DNA of 64,000 bases from Pyropia yezoensis (taxonomy: Eukaryota > Rhodophyta > Bangiophyceae > Bangiales > Bangiaceae), in assembly GCA_009829735.1 (NCBI GenBank), contig CM020620.1, positions 13,389,420 to 13,453,419 on the forward strand, read 5' to 3'. The notes under the pieces were generated by a model. The model had not been told where the DNA came from. It saw nothing but the letters and a program-made list of their open reading frames with translations, and made no database searches. A program made the translations under genes and the position numbers. Shown piece after piece: positions 1-11,816 of the stretch (position 1 is the stretch's first letter; each line of letters begins with the position of its first letter).

Positions 1-2
1 AG

Positions 3-314
3 GGCGGCGACTGTCGGGGGGGCACCTGCCAGCGGCTGTCGCCCGTCGGCGGCCGCTGCGGCGGGGCCACCGCCTCGTACTGCCGGCGGGGGGTGCCGTG
101 CAAGGGCGGCCGGTGCACGGTGACGGCCAAGCTGGGCGGGCCCTGCGGGCGGACCACCCCCGCCACCTGCCCGGCTGCCGCCGTCTGCCGGGGCGGCAAG
201 TGCCGGCGCGTGTCGGCCGAGTGGGGCGCCTGCGGCGGGCACACCCACGCGGTGTGTGGGAAGAACACCACGTGTGTGGGCGGGCGGTGCCGCTTGCGCA
301 CGTACGGCAAGTAG
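3..314 (+). CDS. C-terminal end of a cysteine-rich repeat protein (5' partial)
   Basis: The frame is open from base 3 and ends in TAG at 312-314, so the gene begins before the window. The roughly 103 visible residues form about three diverged repeats of the pattern C-x2-GG-x-C ... GG-x-CG ... C ... C-x-GG-(R/K)-C, with cysteines and glycine pairs regularly spaced. This resembles disulfide-rich extracellular or cell-wall proteins of algae and protists, but no named domain can be assigned with confidence. The final residues RLRTYGK are basic. Function, signal peptide and exon structure cannot be seen. The cysteine regularity makes coding likely; the name remains generic. Confidence 0.55.
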   Translation, partial: GGDCRGGTCQRLSPVGGRCGGATASYCRRGVPCKGGRCTVTAKLGGPCGRTTPATCPAAAVCRGGKCRRVSAEWGACGGHTHAVCGKNTTCVGGRCRLRTYGK

Positions 315-3300
315 TTCGCCGCCGTCTGCCGCTGCTGCCGCCGCTGCCGCCGCCACCGCTGCCGCCCCGTGGCTGGGCGGGGAGGCGAGGAGTCTGGGCT
401 CGTGGGGGAGGGGGGCGGCGGCCATCCCAAGCGGCGGGGAGCCTCCCCCGCTGACCACGCCGCACTGGGTGCCGCCGGTACCAACGGGGCGCGGCACCGT
501 TTTTTTAGCAATCGCACAGGCGTGTTGACTATAGCAATAGCAAGGACAGTGCAGGGCAGGGGGGTGGTACAGTATTCTTTTCTATGTTCACACATCATGG
601 TCTGCTACTTATCTACCCGGTGTTGGTACACGACCCGGACAGCCTCTTTCTAGCCGCACCAAAGGAGCTTCGACCCGAGCCCCACGTCACGACGCTTCCG
701 CCTGTCGGCCATGGCCACTACCTTGAGCGGCGGCGTGCCCCACGGAAAGGCATGGACCGATGCGTGTGCCAGCTGTTTTACCTTTGCGTTTTCTGCCCGA
801 CCCGCATGGACTCGTGCGTTGCGTGGGCAGTACAGCCGCGCGTCACTCTCTCCGTGGGGACACTCTGCTTCCTGGCGAGAAAGGTCATAGGGGGGGTTGT
901 TGGGGGGGGGGATTGAAAGCATGCGACGCTCAAGAGCAAGGTCAAGCTTGAGCCCCCTCGTGCATCGAGGCAGATGCGCAAAGTGACATATTTGCGATAT
1001 TTGATCTCACCACCCGTCCCCCCCCCCCGTCGAGTCCTACGACCCCTGTTGACCATGAAGAAGTGCACCCTGCCGGACGTGGGGCACACCGCCGTGCTCC
1101 TCAGACCTTGCGCTCTGTGCCCATGTGTTTTTTTCTGGAAAAAGATTGATCATTGGCCACGTATGGTCATCATCCATACAGAAGCAGAAGTACGCTCATG
1201 TCCGTCGCCCGTCCCATGATCTCCACGCCACCAGGCACCGAAGAGCAACACCACCCACCACGATACCTCCCTCTACCTATCCTGCTTCTGTTCGTCAAAA
1301 AAAAACCCGGTGGGTATCGGTTGTATGTTGCCCTGTGGAGCACTTCTTCACGACGAAGAAACTAAAAACCGTAGTATTTGAGCCGCCCCCCTCATCGGCA
1401 AGAGAAGGACACAGATGGCAGTGAACAGGGATAGAGTGCTTTTCCGAAAAATGGCCACCCCGGCGCGCACCGGCGCAAACCGCAACCCTGGTCGCAACCC
1501 GCAGAGGCCCTGTACGGGTCCATTCAGGCCTGTCACGCGTCGGGAGGGCTTTTGACCAAGGTCTCTACCCAGCTTTATTTTACGGGTTGCGGCTGTCTTG
1601 CCCGAAGCACTGGCAGCACCATCTGTGGTCCCGTGGGCAGACGGTGCCCAGCTTTGCCCAGGGTTGAGGTGGACCGGTGAAATGGAGGCCCCGCTTCCAC
1701 CCGGCGTTGTTAAACCACCACCAGCTTTGTTAACTTTGTGCCCTCACGGCCCCTCAGGCAGCCAGGGTTGATAGTGAAGTGAATTTCCCCGCCCGACCCG
1801 CCCGGTTTCCTGAAACGAGGCGAGTAGCACGTGCTGGCGGAATGTTGACCATTACGTCACCTGCCGTCGTCGACCTTGTCGCTGTGAGGGTTAAAAAACA
1901 CCATAAAAACGCTCTCGCTGTGAGCATCACGACGCATATTTTTTTTCTCGGTGTTGTTGCTCTGGCCGAGACGCATGCACGAGAAGGTGCTGAATGTGAA
2001 AGCGGCAATGTCGACCAGCTGTACGCCAATGACATGGGAGTATTCCGGCGTAGCACCAATCATACGCGGAGGAGACAGCATTGGAAATACCCTTCTCATC
2101 GTTGGGTGACTGGGGGACCTTCTCAGCCCCTGAAAAAGGATAATTCTGGGCATAAAACAGACATGGAAGGCAAGAAGCACACGCTTGCAGGCCACAGTTT
2201 TTTGTACACGAGGTGAAGACTCTGTTCTTCGCCGTCTGTGAGAAGCTGATGGTTGTAGCATAGATAGTGCGTGTGTTGCACTACGTGGAAGAAAGCAAGG
2301 AGAACGCTGTGTCAAAGACAATCGGCCTCCACGGGGTCACCGTGCGCAATCCGGGCCCGGTCAACATTGAAAGCATTGGTTAACATTCCACCACCACGTG
2401 CTACTTCCAGGCCGGTTTGCGGCCTCCGAGCCCAGTTTGAGCCGTGTTGTATGGGATCCCGCAAAGCAGGGAAAACGTGGCGTGCGTCTGATTGGCCAGT
2501 GGGAACACGAGCCTCGCTCTGAAACGTGGGCCGATATGATTGCGCGACGTGGCTTACGAAATGTCGGCGAGGCGCGTCTCGTGTGTGTGACGCGCAGCCT
2601 CGAGACAGGCCGCGGGTGCGCGTGCAGGAAAAAGACTTTGCGCTGGGCGCCAGGCACACACGCTTCGTCACCACGCCCGTCGCCATCCTCGTCACCTGTG
2701 CAAGCATTAGGCGCCGCTGAGGGCAGCTCGCTCATGCTGGCAATGTGGAGCTGGAGGAGCTCACTTTAAGCGGTCGTGGAGACCTCTGTTGCGCTGGCGG
2801 TGGACGTGGCGGGGCGGCGCTGGCGGTATCCAGCAGCCGCGGGCGGCGGCCAGCGAGATGGTGCTGGTGGTGACTACCGAGTCACTGTCGGGGCTGGGCT
2901 CAGCTCCGGTAGTGGCGACGGGCAGCTGTCGTCGGGGGCGTGTTCGCGGCGGTGGTGACCGGCGCGCGCTGCCAGCCGCCGGCAGGTTGCGTCTGTGGGG
3001 AAGTTCTGCGTGCGCTGGTAGTTGTAGCAGTGTTGGAAGGAGTGCCTGGCGTCGAAATGACAGGCTGGTGTCGCCGCTGGGGCAGCGGCTGCAAGCAGTA
3101 GAGGCACTTGCGGTCTACCCGGTGGGGCAGTGAGTCTGGTGGCGACCGCAGAGCCGGTCGCAACACTGCTGCACCGGTTGACCGACGTGACTTTGACGGT
3201 GCGGCTGGGGGTGACGGCACAGCGGGTCTTTCTGGTGCTGGTGTAGAACCTGGTGCCGCACTGGCCGCGGCTGACCGCCGTCGCGCTTTTGGCGGACCTG

Positions 3301-3838
3301 GCTCCGCTGCTGCACCGGCTGACCACCGCGACGCTGGCAGTGCGGCTGGGGGCGCCGGCAAAGCCAGTGCCGCCGCCAGTGCACGGGTGTGCCGCCGTGG
3401 CGCCGGTGCAGCAGGTCATGGGCGTGGCGCTGATGGCGGACCTGGCGCCGCTGCTGCACCTGTTGAGCTCCGTGACGCTGGGGGTGCGGCTGGGGGTGGG
3501 GCTGGAGGCGAAGGCACAGCCAGTGCCGCCGCCGGTGCACGTGTGTACCGCCGTGGCGCTTGTGCAGCACGCAATGGGCCGACGCGCGGCTGTCAGCTCC
3601 GTCTGGGTAGCGGAGGTGAGCGCAGTGGCGTCGACGGAGGTCCTGGCGGCAGTCCGTTTGGAGTTGATGGCGGAGGCGACCGGAGTGACACTGGCGATTG
3701 CATCGTCAGTGGCGCGACTGCTCTGCTGTCGCCGGTAAGAGACGGCGGCGTGTCGGGGTCGCCCGTGGTGGTGACCTGCCGAGATCACTGCCGAGATGCT
3801 GGCTTTGGAAGTCGCAGAGCTGGTGGCGCTGAGGAGGG
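315..3838. other. intergenic, low-complexity GC-rich DNA, no convincing gene
   Basis: Open frames here overlap on both strands and none shows a recognisable domain or consistent codon signal. CCG/GCC runs follow the Cys-rich gene (about 320-370) and short poly-G/C tracts occur near 900 and 1020. The 3150-3570 part is a degenerate tandem repeat. A short imperfect inverted repeat pairs about 1820-1850 with 2378-2408. Confidence 0.5.
3150..3570. repeat. degenerate tandem repeat, about 143-bp period, about three copies
   Basis: The block containing GCGGACCTGG followed by CCGCTGCTGCAC recurs at 3292 and 3435 (143 bp apart), with a more diverged copy around 3160-3200. Read on the minus strand it gives repeated Cys/Thr/Gly-rich peptide segments. 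It could therefore be a repeat-protein gene on the minus strand (longest minus frame 3890-2874), but that frame has no recognised domain and runs into the LTR of copy A. Confidence 0.4.
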
Positions 3839-4200
3839 TGTAGCACAATAGGTATCCGCTGCACGTCCACTCCCAGGGAACACTCACCACGGGGGATCGC
3901 CACCAACGTCACCGGGAGGCCAAGGTTGCTGTCCTTGGAGCGCAAGCCACAGGACCAAGATGGGAGCCCAAATGGGAGGGGTTTGTTGTTCTACCATGGC
4001 CGGCGTTGGATTCGCCGCCGGTTCCCTCGTTATAAACCCTCGGAGACACTACTAACTACCCTCCTTCCCAAGATGCAAGTCCATCTGGTCATACGTAACT
4101 TATAGATACCGTGACCAATACGGACTCCCAAATTGAAAGTTAAGGGTTAGAAGTAGTCCCCCTGTATTAGGGTCACAATACGGTCATCCATATTGCTACA
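3839..4200 (-). repeat. 3' LTR of copy A (family 1)
   Basis: 362 bp with terminal inverted repeat TGTAGCA / TGCTACA. It matches 7698-8059, 28402-28765, 38751-39114 and 56343-56705. Confidence 0.92.
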
Positions 4201-4285
4201 CCTTGACCGTACACAACTTCGATACAAGAAGAACTTCGACGCCCGACTACGGGTACGCAACGCAACCCTGGTAACAGGTGACTGG
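4201..4285 (+). other. inverted pol fragment joined to the LTR of copy A
   Basis: 85 bp that match copy B 32585-32669 (end of integrase, before the chromodomain), but in the opposite orientation relative to the gag and protease of copy A. One end abuts the LTR with no spacer and no polypurine tract; the other end joins the protease region at a point equivalent to about 35341 of copy B. Confidence 0.85.
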
Positions 4286-5211
4286 CCTCCCTCGTCAGGG
4301 GTAAGGACGTCTCCTTCGTAGAGCTCGGCGATCGCGAGGATAGTCCCTTTCGGAAGGGTGACTGCCTCACGGCGATAGTTTGCTATCACGAGCAGTGATG
4401 ACCCCCCGTGCTGGGAGGTCTAAGATACCGTTGGCCATGGCCAACCCATGGCGCTTGTAGGTTCGTAGGTTGGACTGAACTATGTAGATGCCTGCGAGGT
4501 CACAGTTAACTGGGAGGACTGTCTCCGATAACGGCTCAAAGCGAGTCCGCTTGGCCAGCCGAAGTGTCGTCGGTTCTACGCTTGCGTATACCTCAGCCAC
4601 GTTAACGTGGCTCCCATGTAGCGTCAGGTCCCTGACGATAGCTGTCTGTCCTCTCTTCGTCCCGTCGGCCTCTTGTAGCTGAACGGTCCTGCGGCCCGGC
4701 CGGAGTGCATCAACGTGAACGTTGATGAAGGTGCAACCCAGTATACAGGGCACCGATAGAGTCTGCCGTACCAGGAAGTCGACTTCCGTGGGAGTTCCCC
4801 GATGGTGACCCGCAGCGACATCGCTGCGGTCGTACGAATGAGACGACCATTCGCATCCTTGATCGTGGGTCCCCGTGTCACTCTGACTCGCGGGAGCCAC
4901 TTGTCCGGGAGGGCATTCTTCCGGATAAGGTTCGGCCCGGCCCCTGTATCCAGTACAGGGTAATACGATCGAGTCGACTGGGGGTCATCCCCCAGTGTAG
5001 CTGATACCTTGAAGTTCTCCAAGGTGCACAGTACGTGGCCTACACCGATATCCGGTGTAGCTCGGGCATTCTGGACAAGGCCCTTGTCTGGTTCAACGTG
5101 GCGGGGCTTCCCGTCCTCTCCTCCCAACCTTGGAGGTTGGTCATCAATCCCCTGACGCCGTGTCGTTGGGGTCGGAAGGTGTACCTGGGGATTGATGCGG
5201 CGTCGGCTCAA
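4286..5211 (-). pseudogene. pol: family 1 protease region of pol (frameshifted remnant)
   Basis: The minus frame 5211-4624 starts with the same SRRRINP segment as copy B pol and contains the aspartic protease motif DTGAGPNLI. A frameshift near 4790 breaks it. Homology continues in the frame covering 4900-4367 (VDFLVRQTLSVPCILG, equivalent to the second half of the protease) and is then cut off by the inverted fragment at 4285. There is no reverse transcriptase. The product would be a truncated protease only; the copy cannot make its own polymerase or integrase. Confidence 0.85.
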
Positions 5212-5294
5212 CCGCGCTCTCCGTGGGGCTTTCCCCGCGGCAGTCCGGGGTGGCTTGCTAGGGTTGCCCCAGCGACCCCGTGTCGTCCTTCCTC

Positions 5295-7479
5295 TTACTC
5301 GTTTCCCGTGCTCGGCCGGGTACTGTCTTCCGGGATACCCGGCAGAGGAGGTGCCTCCTCGACTGCCAGTACTCCTCCTGGAGCTTGCTGCCTACCCGGT
5401 GCCGGTGCTCTGGCTAGATACCCCCCGATGGATGCCTTGCATTGCGCCGCTGCCCGTCGAGACTCCTCCGGGATGAGCAGGCATGAGGACACCCAGTGTT
5501 GGGGGTCTCCGAACAGCATACATCCGGAAATGCCGGCCGTCCCGGGCGTCCGCGTCGGGCTGGATCCATAGGTCCGGTTGCCTGCCTCGGGCGCCCAAGT
5601 GCCTGCCCCTTGGTAGGCCTTGGGCCCCGGTGCCAAACGGAAAATGGACTCCCCCAGCCGGTTGGTTCTACCCGCGATGTGCGGGGGTGCCTCCGTACGC
5701 ACCGCCCATGTCGGCAGGGGTTGGTGGGGGCTACCCGTAGGCGGGGCATACCCCGTAGTCCGTACATACGGGACGCGCCGACCCGCCCCCTCGTTGTCCT
5801 GGAACTGGGTCCCAGCCGGGGCGATGTACGCTACCGTACCTTGCTCATCAATCACCGGCGTCGCGGGTAGCAGCCGGTGGCCCTGTTGGTCGACTAGAGG
5901 TTCATCCTCACCTGTGGGGGCATACTCGGTCGCCACCAGTACTGGTGCGGCCTTACGTTCGACCTTCTCCTGCCTCGGTACAGGGGTAAGATTATGTTTG
6001 CCTCCCTCACCCTTGGGCTTCGGGGCCAAGGCACACTCCGGGTGTAGCACCCGGTAGGCGTCCCCCAGGGACTTGCACATATGCATCAGTCGACTGAAGT
6101 TCGTCCGAGCCGTGTTGGCTCCCCGTGCGGATATCCGCACATAGTTGGGTACTCCTGCGAACAGGATGGCCCGTAGCTCCCCTTCGCCGAGGAGCTTCCC
6201 CAGCTCGTAGTCGAGCTCTTGGATCCGGCGTCCGAACATCTCCTCATCCTCCAAGGACTGGGCGGTGGCGGTGCGAAGGGCCCGGTAGTGGTCTTCGCAC
6301 TTGTCCTCACTGAGTTAACTGCGAAGCAGCTCCTTCATAATCCCACGGTAGTCCGTGGGGGTGGCCGCGACCCTCATTCCCGGCATCAGGGATGCCTGGC
6401 GGAGGATGCCTGGTACCCGTTCATCAACAAAGAACGGGAGGATCTCCAGAGCTAGCCCCTCGTTAGCGAGTGCCTTGTCTGCGGCTGCCTTGAAGCTGGT
6501 AAGGAAGCCGATGACTGCCAACGGGTGTCCGTTCGGGCCCCCGAACATAGGGACGCCCTTCATAAGGGTCTGCATAGAGCGGATCGCTCGGTGCGAGGTA
6601 TTACGCATCGATTCCGATACGGTAGTGGATCGGTCTTCCAAACGATAACGTTCAGGAGTCAGTAACGATCGGAAGACCTCGTTGACGATCTTCGTGTCAG
6701 CGTCCTGGATATCCAGTCGCTTAGCCAGTTGATGAGTAAACATCATAGGACTCCATCCGGTTCAGTAAGCTCGCAGTAACCTGCGCTGTCATAGCTTGCA
6801 CCAGTGACGCTGGAACTTCCGGCGTCGGCGCCTCGGGTACCCGAGTTGCTTGGCTTTCGTCGTCGGGAGGGCTCTGCGATAGGGAACCGCCTCCCCCCAT
6901 CGCCGACTCTGTTCCGGCGTAAGTATCCGCCGGACCATGTCCGCGGAGCCCGCTCTGGGTGCTCCTAGCGTAGCGCTCCGTATGGCTCCGTTCCAACTCG
7001 GCTGACGAGTCGGATCCGTAACCCGCCGTGTCCGGGGGTTGTCCAGGAGTAGCAACACCGGGGTCGACCCTGGTGGACTCCGAAAGTAGTCCGGCCGGTT
7101 CGAACCGTACTGGTGTGGGAGTAACACGACGGGGTACCGTCGTGTGGCGTGTTGACAGCAGCACAGCCATTGCGTCCTCCGTACGCTCCTGACGGGCGTG
7201 GAGTCCGGTGAACCGGGCCTCGATGCGAGCCAATGATGCCATCAGGGAGTCCCCTGGTGAAGGTGGCGACGGAGTGAGGTCGGCAGAGGACGTTTGCGGC
7301 GGTCCGCCGCCCCCGGCCGTCCGCGCCGTACTAAACGTCGATCCGGCACCGGAGAGCATTGGCGTCTCAATGTTGTCGATCGGGTTAACGATCCCGGTTT
7401 CCGGGTTCAGCTCCGGGGTCGGCGTCGACGCCGATCCGTCATCTTGAACGTTCCTCGTCTCTTGGGTAGACACAGTCAC
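5295..7479 (-). pseudogene. gag: family 1 gag (broken)
   Basis: Three minus-strand frames (7479-6721, 6746-6315, 6254-5295) together align with the copy B gag, so at least one frameshift (about 6735) and one stop region (about 6310) interrupt it. The start codon is GTG where copy B has ATG. The CCHC zinc knuckle near the C terminus reads C-M-L-F where copy B has C-M-L-C, losing the second zinc ligand. The gene ends GNE-stop, with slippery heptamer GGGAAAC at 5301-5307 (minus). Gag would form the particle; this copy is non-coding. Confidence 0.85.
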
Positions 7480-7678
7480 AATCAGTCAACCAACGTAACA
7501 GGCACCACGAATTAGAGAGCGGGGGGGTAGTTGGGGGAGAGTTCAGTAGATCGCAGTCAAACGCAACCACTCAACACAATCAACCAGCTCGCAGCACCAC
7601 GAGTACAAGAAAAGGACCGGATCCCTATCTGTGTGCCAGGGCCGAAGACGGCGTCACCACAAGGGTGACGGAAACCCG

Positions 7679-7696
7679 TCCCCTGCTGCTCCACCA
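7679..7696 (-). other. primer-binding site of copy A
   Basis: The minus strand reads TGGTGGAGCAGCAGGGGA one base inside the 5' LTR. TGG pairs with a tRNA 3' CCA. The same 18 bases lie at the same place in all other elements of the window. Confidence 0.75.
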
Positions 7697-7697
7697 A

Positions 7698-8059
7698 TGT
7701 CGCACAATAGGTATCCGCTGCACGCCCACTCTCAGGGAACACTCACCAAGGGGGATCGGCACCAACGTCACCGGGAGGCCAAGGTTGCTGTCCTTGGAGC
7801 GCAAGCCACGGGACCAAGATGGGAGCCCAAATGGGAGGGGTTTGTTGTTCTACCATGGCCGGCGTTGGATTCGCCGCCGGTTCCCTCGTTATAAGCCCTC
7901 GGAGACACTACTAACTACCCTCCTTCCCAAGATGCAAGTCCCTCTGGTCACACGTAACTTATAGATACCGTGACCAATACGGACTCCCAAATTGAAAGTT
8001 AAGGGTTAGAGGTAGTCCCCCTGTATTAGGGTCACAATACGGTCATCTTTATTGCTACA
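7698..8059 (-). repeat. 5' LTR of copy A (family 1)
   Basis: 362 bp, the partner of 3839-4200. The terminal TGTAGCA is mutated to TGTCGCA at the 7698 end. Confidence 0.92.
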
Positions 8060-8905
8060 GAGGGTCGGCCGTGGTGATGACCGGCTGCCGTCAATGCTCG
8101 ATTGGTTGCCGTGGCAAACGGAGAGCTGGTGATGCGATTGTGCCGGACGTGAGCGCAGTGGTGCTGACGGCGGACCTGGCCGGGCGGAGGAGGTGTGCAC
8201 GACCGCACAGGCTGTGCCGTCATCGGTTGTGGCACTGACTGTAGTGTCGCTGGCGGCGGGACTGGTGGGGGTGAATACACAGCAGGTGGCGCCCATGGTG
8301 CTGGGGGCGACAGCATTGGCGCTTGAGGCGGACCTCGTGGCGCGGTGCGTTGAAAGCAGTAACCCCGTCGTGCCGATGCGGACTCGGTTTATTGGTGACG
8401 CTCTTTAACGCAGTGGTGGTGCCGCAGCAGGTGCTCGCGCTGTCATGATCATCAATGAGGACGGCCGCGGCGACGTGGATTGGCGGGAAGACTGGGTGGT
8501 GCTGGGTGGCGGCAATGACGGGCAGTACGCAGCTGACGGTGTGTCACGCCCGCCTCATTCAGCACCAATTGAATGAAGAGGTCGTGACAGAACGAGGGGT
8601 GGCAATAAAAGAAAAAAAAGCACGGTAGCATTGTGAGCGCACAGGCAATTCAGAGACATGGCCAGATGCCCGCATGGTTGCCATGCCGTTGGTTGCCGCG
8701 ATTCTGTGCAAGCACATGGCATCCCACTTCTGACCGGGAGGGGCTCCCCATGACCATCCCTGAGCGCATTGCTCGCAATAGAAGGCCTCGCTCTCGTCCC
8801 CTATCTGGTTTCTGTCGGCAGCTCATCTGTCCGCCCTCCCTCTCCCCTACGGTCGGCGTTGTCGGCAACTGTGGTGCTCTCACGCCCCGTGCTCCCTTCC
8901 TGTGG
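8060..8905. other. intergenic, no gene recognised
   Basis: GC-rich DNA between the TSD of copy A and the truncation point of copy D'. Only short open frames without motifs are visible. Confidence 0.5.
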
Positions 8906-9761
8906 GGGTTCAAGCAAACTATGCCACCCCCTTCCACCCACAAACTAATGGGCAGGTGGAGCGCTTCAACAAAGCTATTGTTCGGCAGCTGCGCCACTAT
9001 GTGAGTGAGGACGTGAAAATGTGGGACCAATACATTTCTATTCTTACGACCGCCTACAATTCGCAGGTTCACTCATCTACCGGGGAAGTCCCCCTCGCTT
9101 TTGTAACCCCTCGTCGCGTGCGGTCCATTGACGTACGGCGGCCGCTCCCAACTAGGGAGGCCAATGGCAGTACCCCTACTCCCACTGAGAGTAAGATGGA
9201 GTTCGCTGCTAGGCTCGAAAAACTCATCCCGAAAGTCAGGGCTGAGATGGACAAAGCGCAAAAGCGCTACAAGCGTACTTTCGACAAGAAGGTGCACAAC
9301 GCCAAGCACGTCCTCGAGCAGGGTGACTGGATGCTGGCTCACCCACACACCCCAACTGGGGGTAAGCTGGTGTTCCAGACGAATGGGCCATACCAGGTCC
9401 TTCGTACCGATGGGAGACGGTTTACCATCGAAAGTGACGATGGGGTCCGTACAGTAAACGGACAGGACGTGGTAAAAGTTGCACCACTCCTGCAGGCGAC
9501 CCGGCTTGGGCGCGTGCGCTGAAAGCGTGGCGCCTGCCTTCGCTACCATCGGCCCAACAGGGCGCGCTGGAGTACGTGATCTATAAGTTCATCGACCACG
9601 GGTGGGATGAGGACACTAACGGCCTCATGTTGAGAGTGCGCTGGTTCGGCTATAAGGCGAAGGATGGTACGTGGGAATACGTGGAGGATCTTCCTGCTGC
9701 GAAGGTCCGGGCATACTGCGCCCGGAATGATATCGACCCTAACTGCCCTCTTTCAACGTGA
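8906..9761 (+). pseudogene. pol: family 3 pol 3' fragment: integrase C-terminus and chromodomain
   Basis: The frame to 9522 encodes the integrase end, including HPQTNGQVERFN with the third catalytic Glu, and the downstream GPY-like region (GPYQVLRTDGRRF). It then shifts frame near 9500. The chromodomain (EYVIYKFIDHGWDED ... VRWFGYKAKDGTWE) is in the frame 9576-9761, whereas in copy D integrase and chromodomain are in one frame. The fragment has no RT and no RNase H and would be inactive. Confidence 0.88.
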
Positions 9762-9872
9762 GGAAAGGCCAAGTGACGGTGCCAAGAGAGTGCTTCCAGT
9801 CGAAGTGGTACGCAGAGTGGCTTTTAACTACAGGCCTTACCCACACACTCTCACATCAAAGGCAGCTGCCAA

Positions 9873-11816
9873 CTAGGCACGCATGCTAGACTCCCCAACA
9901 CCACGGCCCTCGCCCTCACGTGGAAGCGAGCGGCGAGACCCACACCGATAACGTTCCCCACCCGTCGGCGGGGGTGGCGGCTCCAAGTCGGAATCGTCGC
10001 GCCCCTCACGGTCGCGCAAGTGGCGACGACCGCGGCTACTCTTCTGCTTGGTCTTGCGCGCAAGTTGGCGACGCAGACGCCGGACCGACTCCGTCTCCGA
10101 CGGGGTAGAGGACTCCGAGAAGGAATAAGACAACTCGTCTTCCGATAGGGAGGGAGATCGCCGCGAGTGACGGCGACGACGGCGAGGAGGGGAGTATGCC
10201 CGGCTTGCCCGACGCTTGCCGCGCCCAAGTGGGGCCGGCTGGGGCACAATCGACCCAATACGGGCAAACTCGGTCGTCATAAACCCCACTACAGACTCGC
10301 AACTCGCGATCGCCACAACATTACGAACGCGCTCTTCAAGTTGAGGAGTCTCGGAAACTTGAAGGGTTGCAGCCGACGCGGCCAGTCAAGAAATGGTGCG
10401 CACCAACCAGGGGATCATCATCTCGAAGGTCAAGGGCGTGGCCGGCAGTACCAACTTGGAAAAGACCGTGAGGAGGGTGGCCCCCAAGTTGAGGGACGCC
10501 GGAGTGGACGACTCAACGGCAACGCCTATCGGGATGTCCCCGTGCGACTGAAATGGGACAGGAGGAAGCGGAGGGGCTCGCCGAGTAGGCTGAGCCCGAG
10601 AGTAACAGCGACCCCTATTCGGGGCCCCCGCAGTGTGTTGAGGCACGTAGCCATCGTGGGAGGGCACGGCCACCACGATTGCCTTGTCCGGGAAAGGCGC
10701 AGTGTGGCGATCCACCCCCGGGGCATACGGGTAGTCCCCGATGCCCAGCCCCTCTTGGAGTACCACACGGCCGTCGTGAAGTTCACGACCGACCCAGACG
10801 AACTGGCGAAGTGTGCCATCGGTCTCGGGCCCGCGGGAGGATCGGCGCAACTTGTGCTCGATGCTCTCCCACTCGATGAGCTTACAGAGGCGCAGCATCT
10901 CCTCAAGTAGAGTGAGCTGTCCCGATGAGCACCCCTCAGCAACTAGCTGATGGGTGAGCTGTTCCAAACCTTGGATAAGCCGGGAGGAGAGATGCCAGAG
11001 CATCCCCCGCCGCTGAACACAGGACACCCAGGTCGACATGACCTCGAGGAGCCACTGGGTTGCCAACATGACGAACACCAGGTGGTCCGGGCTAGCCGCC
11101 ATCATGGCGGAGCCGAAGTGGTCAAGCAACCGTGGTAGTAACGCCGGAAACCCGTAGGGGACCTCGACTTGAGGCCACCACTCGGGCTTCTTGGGATAGC
11201 AGTGCTCCTTGCTAGCAGGTGACTGCTGCGAAAACTCGAGTTGAGCCGAGGTCACCAAGTAGGGACCTCGCCGAAGGTCCTTCTCCATCCGCACACCAAA
11301 GCGATGAGTGTGCGGATCGACGTCGCGAAGGTACGGGGGGCGAGTTGCCACTGCGTCCCAAGGGAAGGTTGGCACGTCCCCAGTGCCCGGGATAGCACCC
11401 CCCCGGTCCACCATGGCCTTGGCCTGCTGCACGTCTTCGACCTCATCCTCATCCAGGAAGGCAAACTTGTCCGTCCTGAAGTCGGGAGGAAGCCCGACGC
11501 TACGGGGGAACTTCTCCCGCAGGCGGTCCCATACGCGACTCATCGCTGTGCCCAGTCGGCCACAGCGGAGAACCGTCAACCCCTCCTCATACAGAGGCCA
11601 AGCGGGGTAAAACCACCGCCCAAAGGCCCCCCGTGGATCAACGCGGCACGTCTCCGTGGGAGATCCCGCCGCCAACCCAAAGCCGGGTGACGCGGACATC
11701 CCATCCCCCGGAGCGACCGCGGAGCCCCCACAGGAAGACCCGGCGGGCGCTGCATCGTAGGACGTATCCTCCATACGTTCGTCCAAGGAGTCCGTCTGCA
11801 CCCCCGGGATCACCAT
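9873..11816 (-). pseudogene. family 3 antisense ORF, copy D' (one in-frame stop)
   Basis: From the ATG at 11816 to the stop at 9873 the minus strand has the same 648-codon span as the ORF of copy D (47969-49912). It is homologous throughout (for example SLDERMEDTSY near the start, WYPAWPLYEEGL-like segment, RRGMLWHLS core, and a very basic Arg/Ser tail). A stop at 10386-10388 replaces a Trp of copy D, and the frame resumes to 9873. No known domain is recognised. It lies between pol and the 3' LTR, transcribed against gag-pol. Retention of exact length in two diverged copies argues that this is a real protein-coding gene of the family. Confidence 0.75.

Larger units (their letters stand above)
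3839..8059 (-). mobile_element. Ty3/Gypsy family 1, copy A: internally deleted, rearranged LTR retrotransposon
   Basis: Two 362-bp LTRs (3839-4200 and 7698-8059) flank a 3.5-kb interior with gag and protease on the minus strand. The 5-bp TSD is perfect: GAGGG at 3834-3838 and 8060-8064. Against copy B it lacks reverse transcriptase, RNase H, integrase, the antisense ORF and the polypurine tract. An 85-bp piece of the pol 3' region (4201-4285) sits in inverted orientation directly against the 3' LTR. The two LTRs differ at roughly a dozen sites by eye, so this is an older insertion than copy B. Confidence 0.9.

Noticed and set aside
2874..3890. Minus-strand 338-codon Cys/Thr-rich frame
   Set aside because: It could be a repeat-protein gene, but it starts inside the LTR of copy A and no frame is clearly favoured; kept only as a tandem repeat.
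5035..6057. Plus-strand frames over gag and protease of copy A
   Set aside because: Antisense shadows of gag. The real antisense ORFs of this family lie downstream of pol, which copy A lacks.
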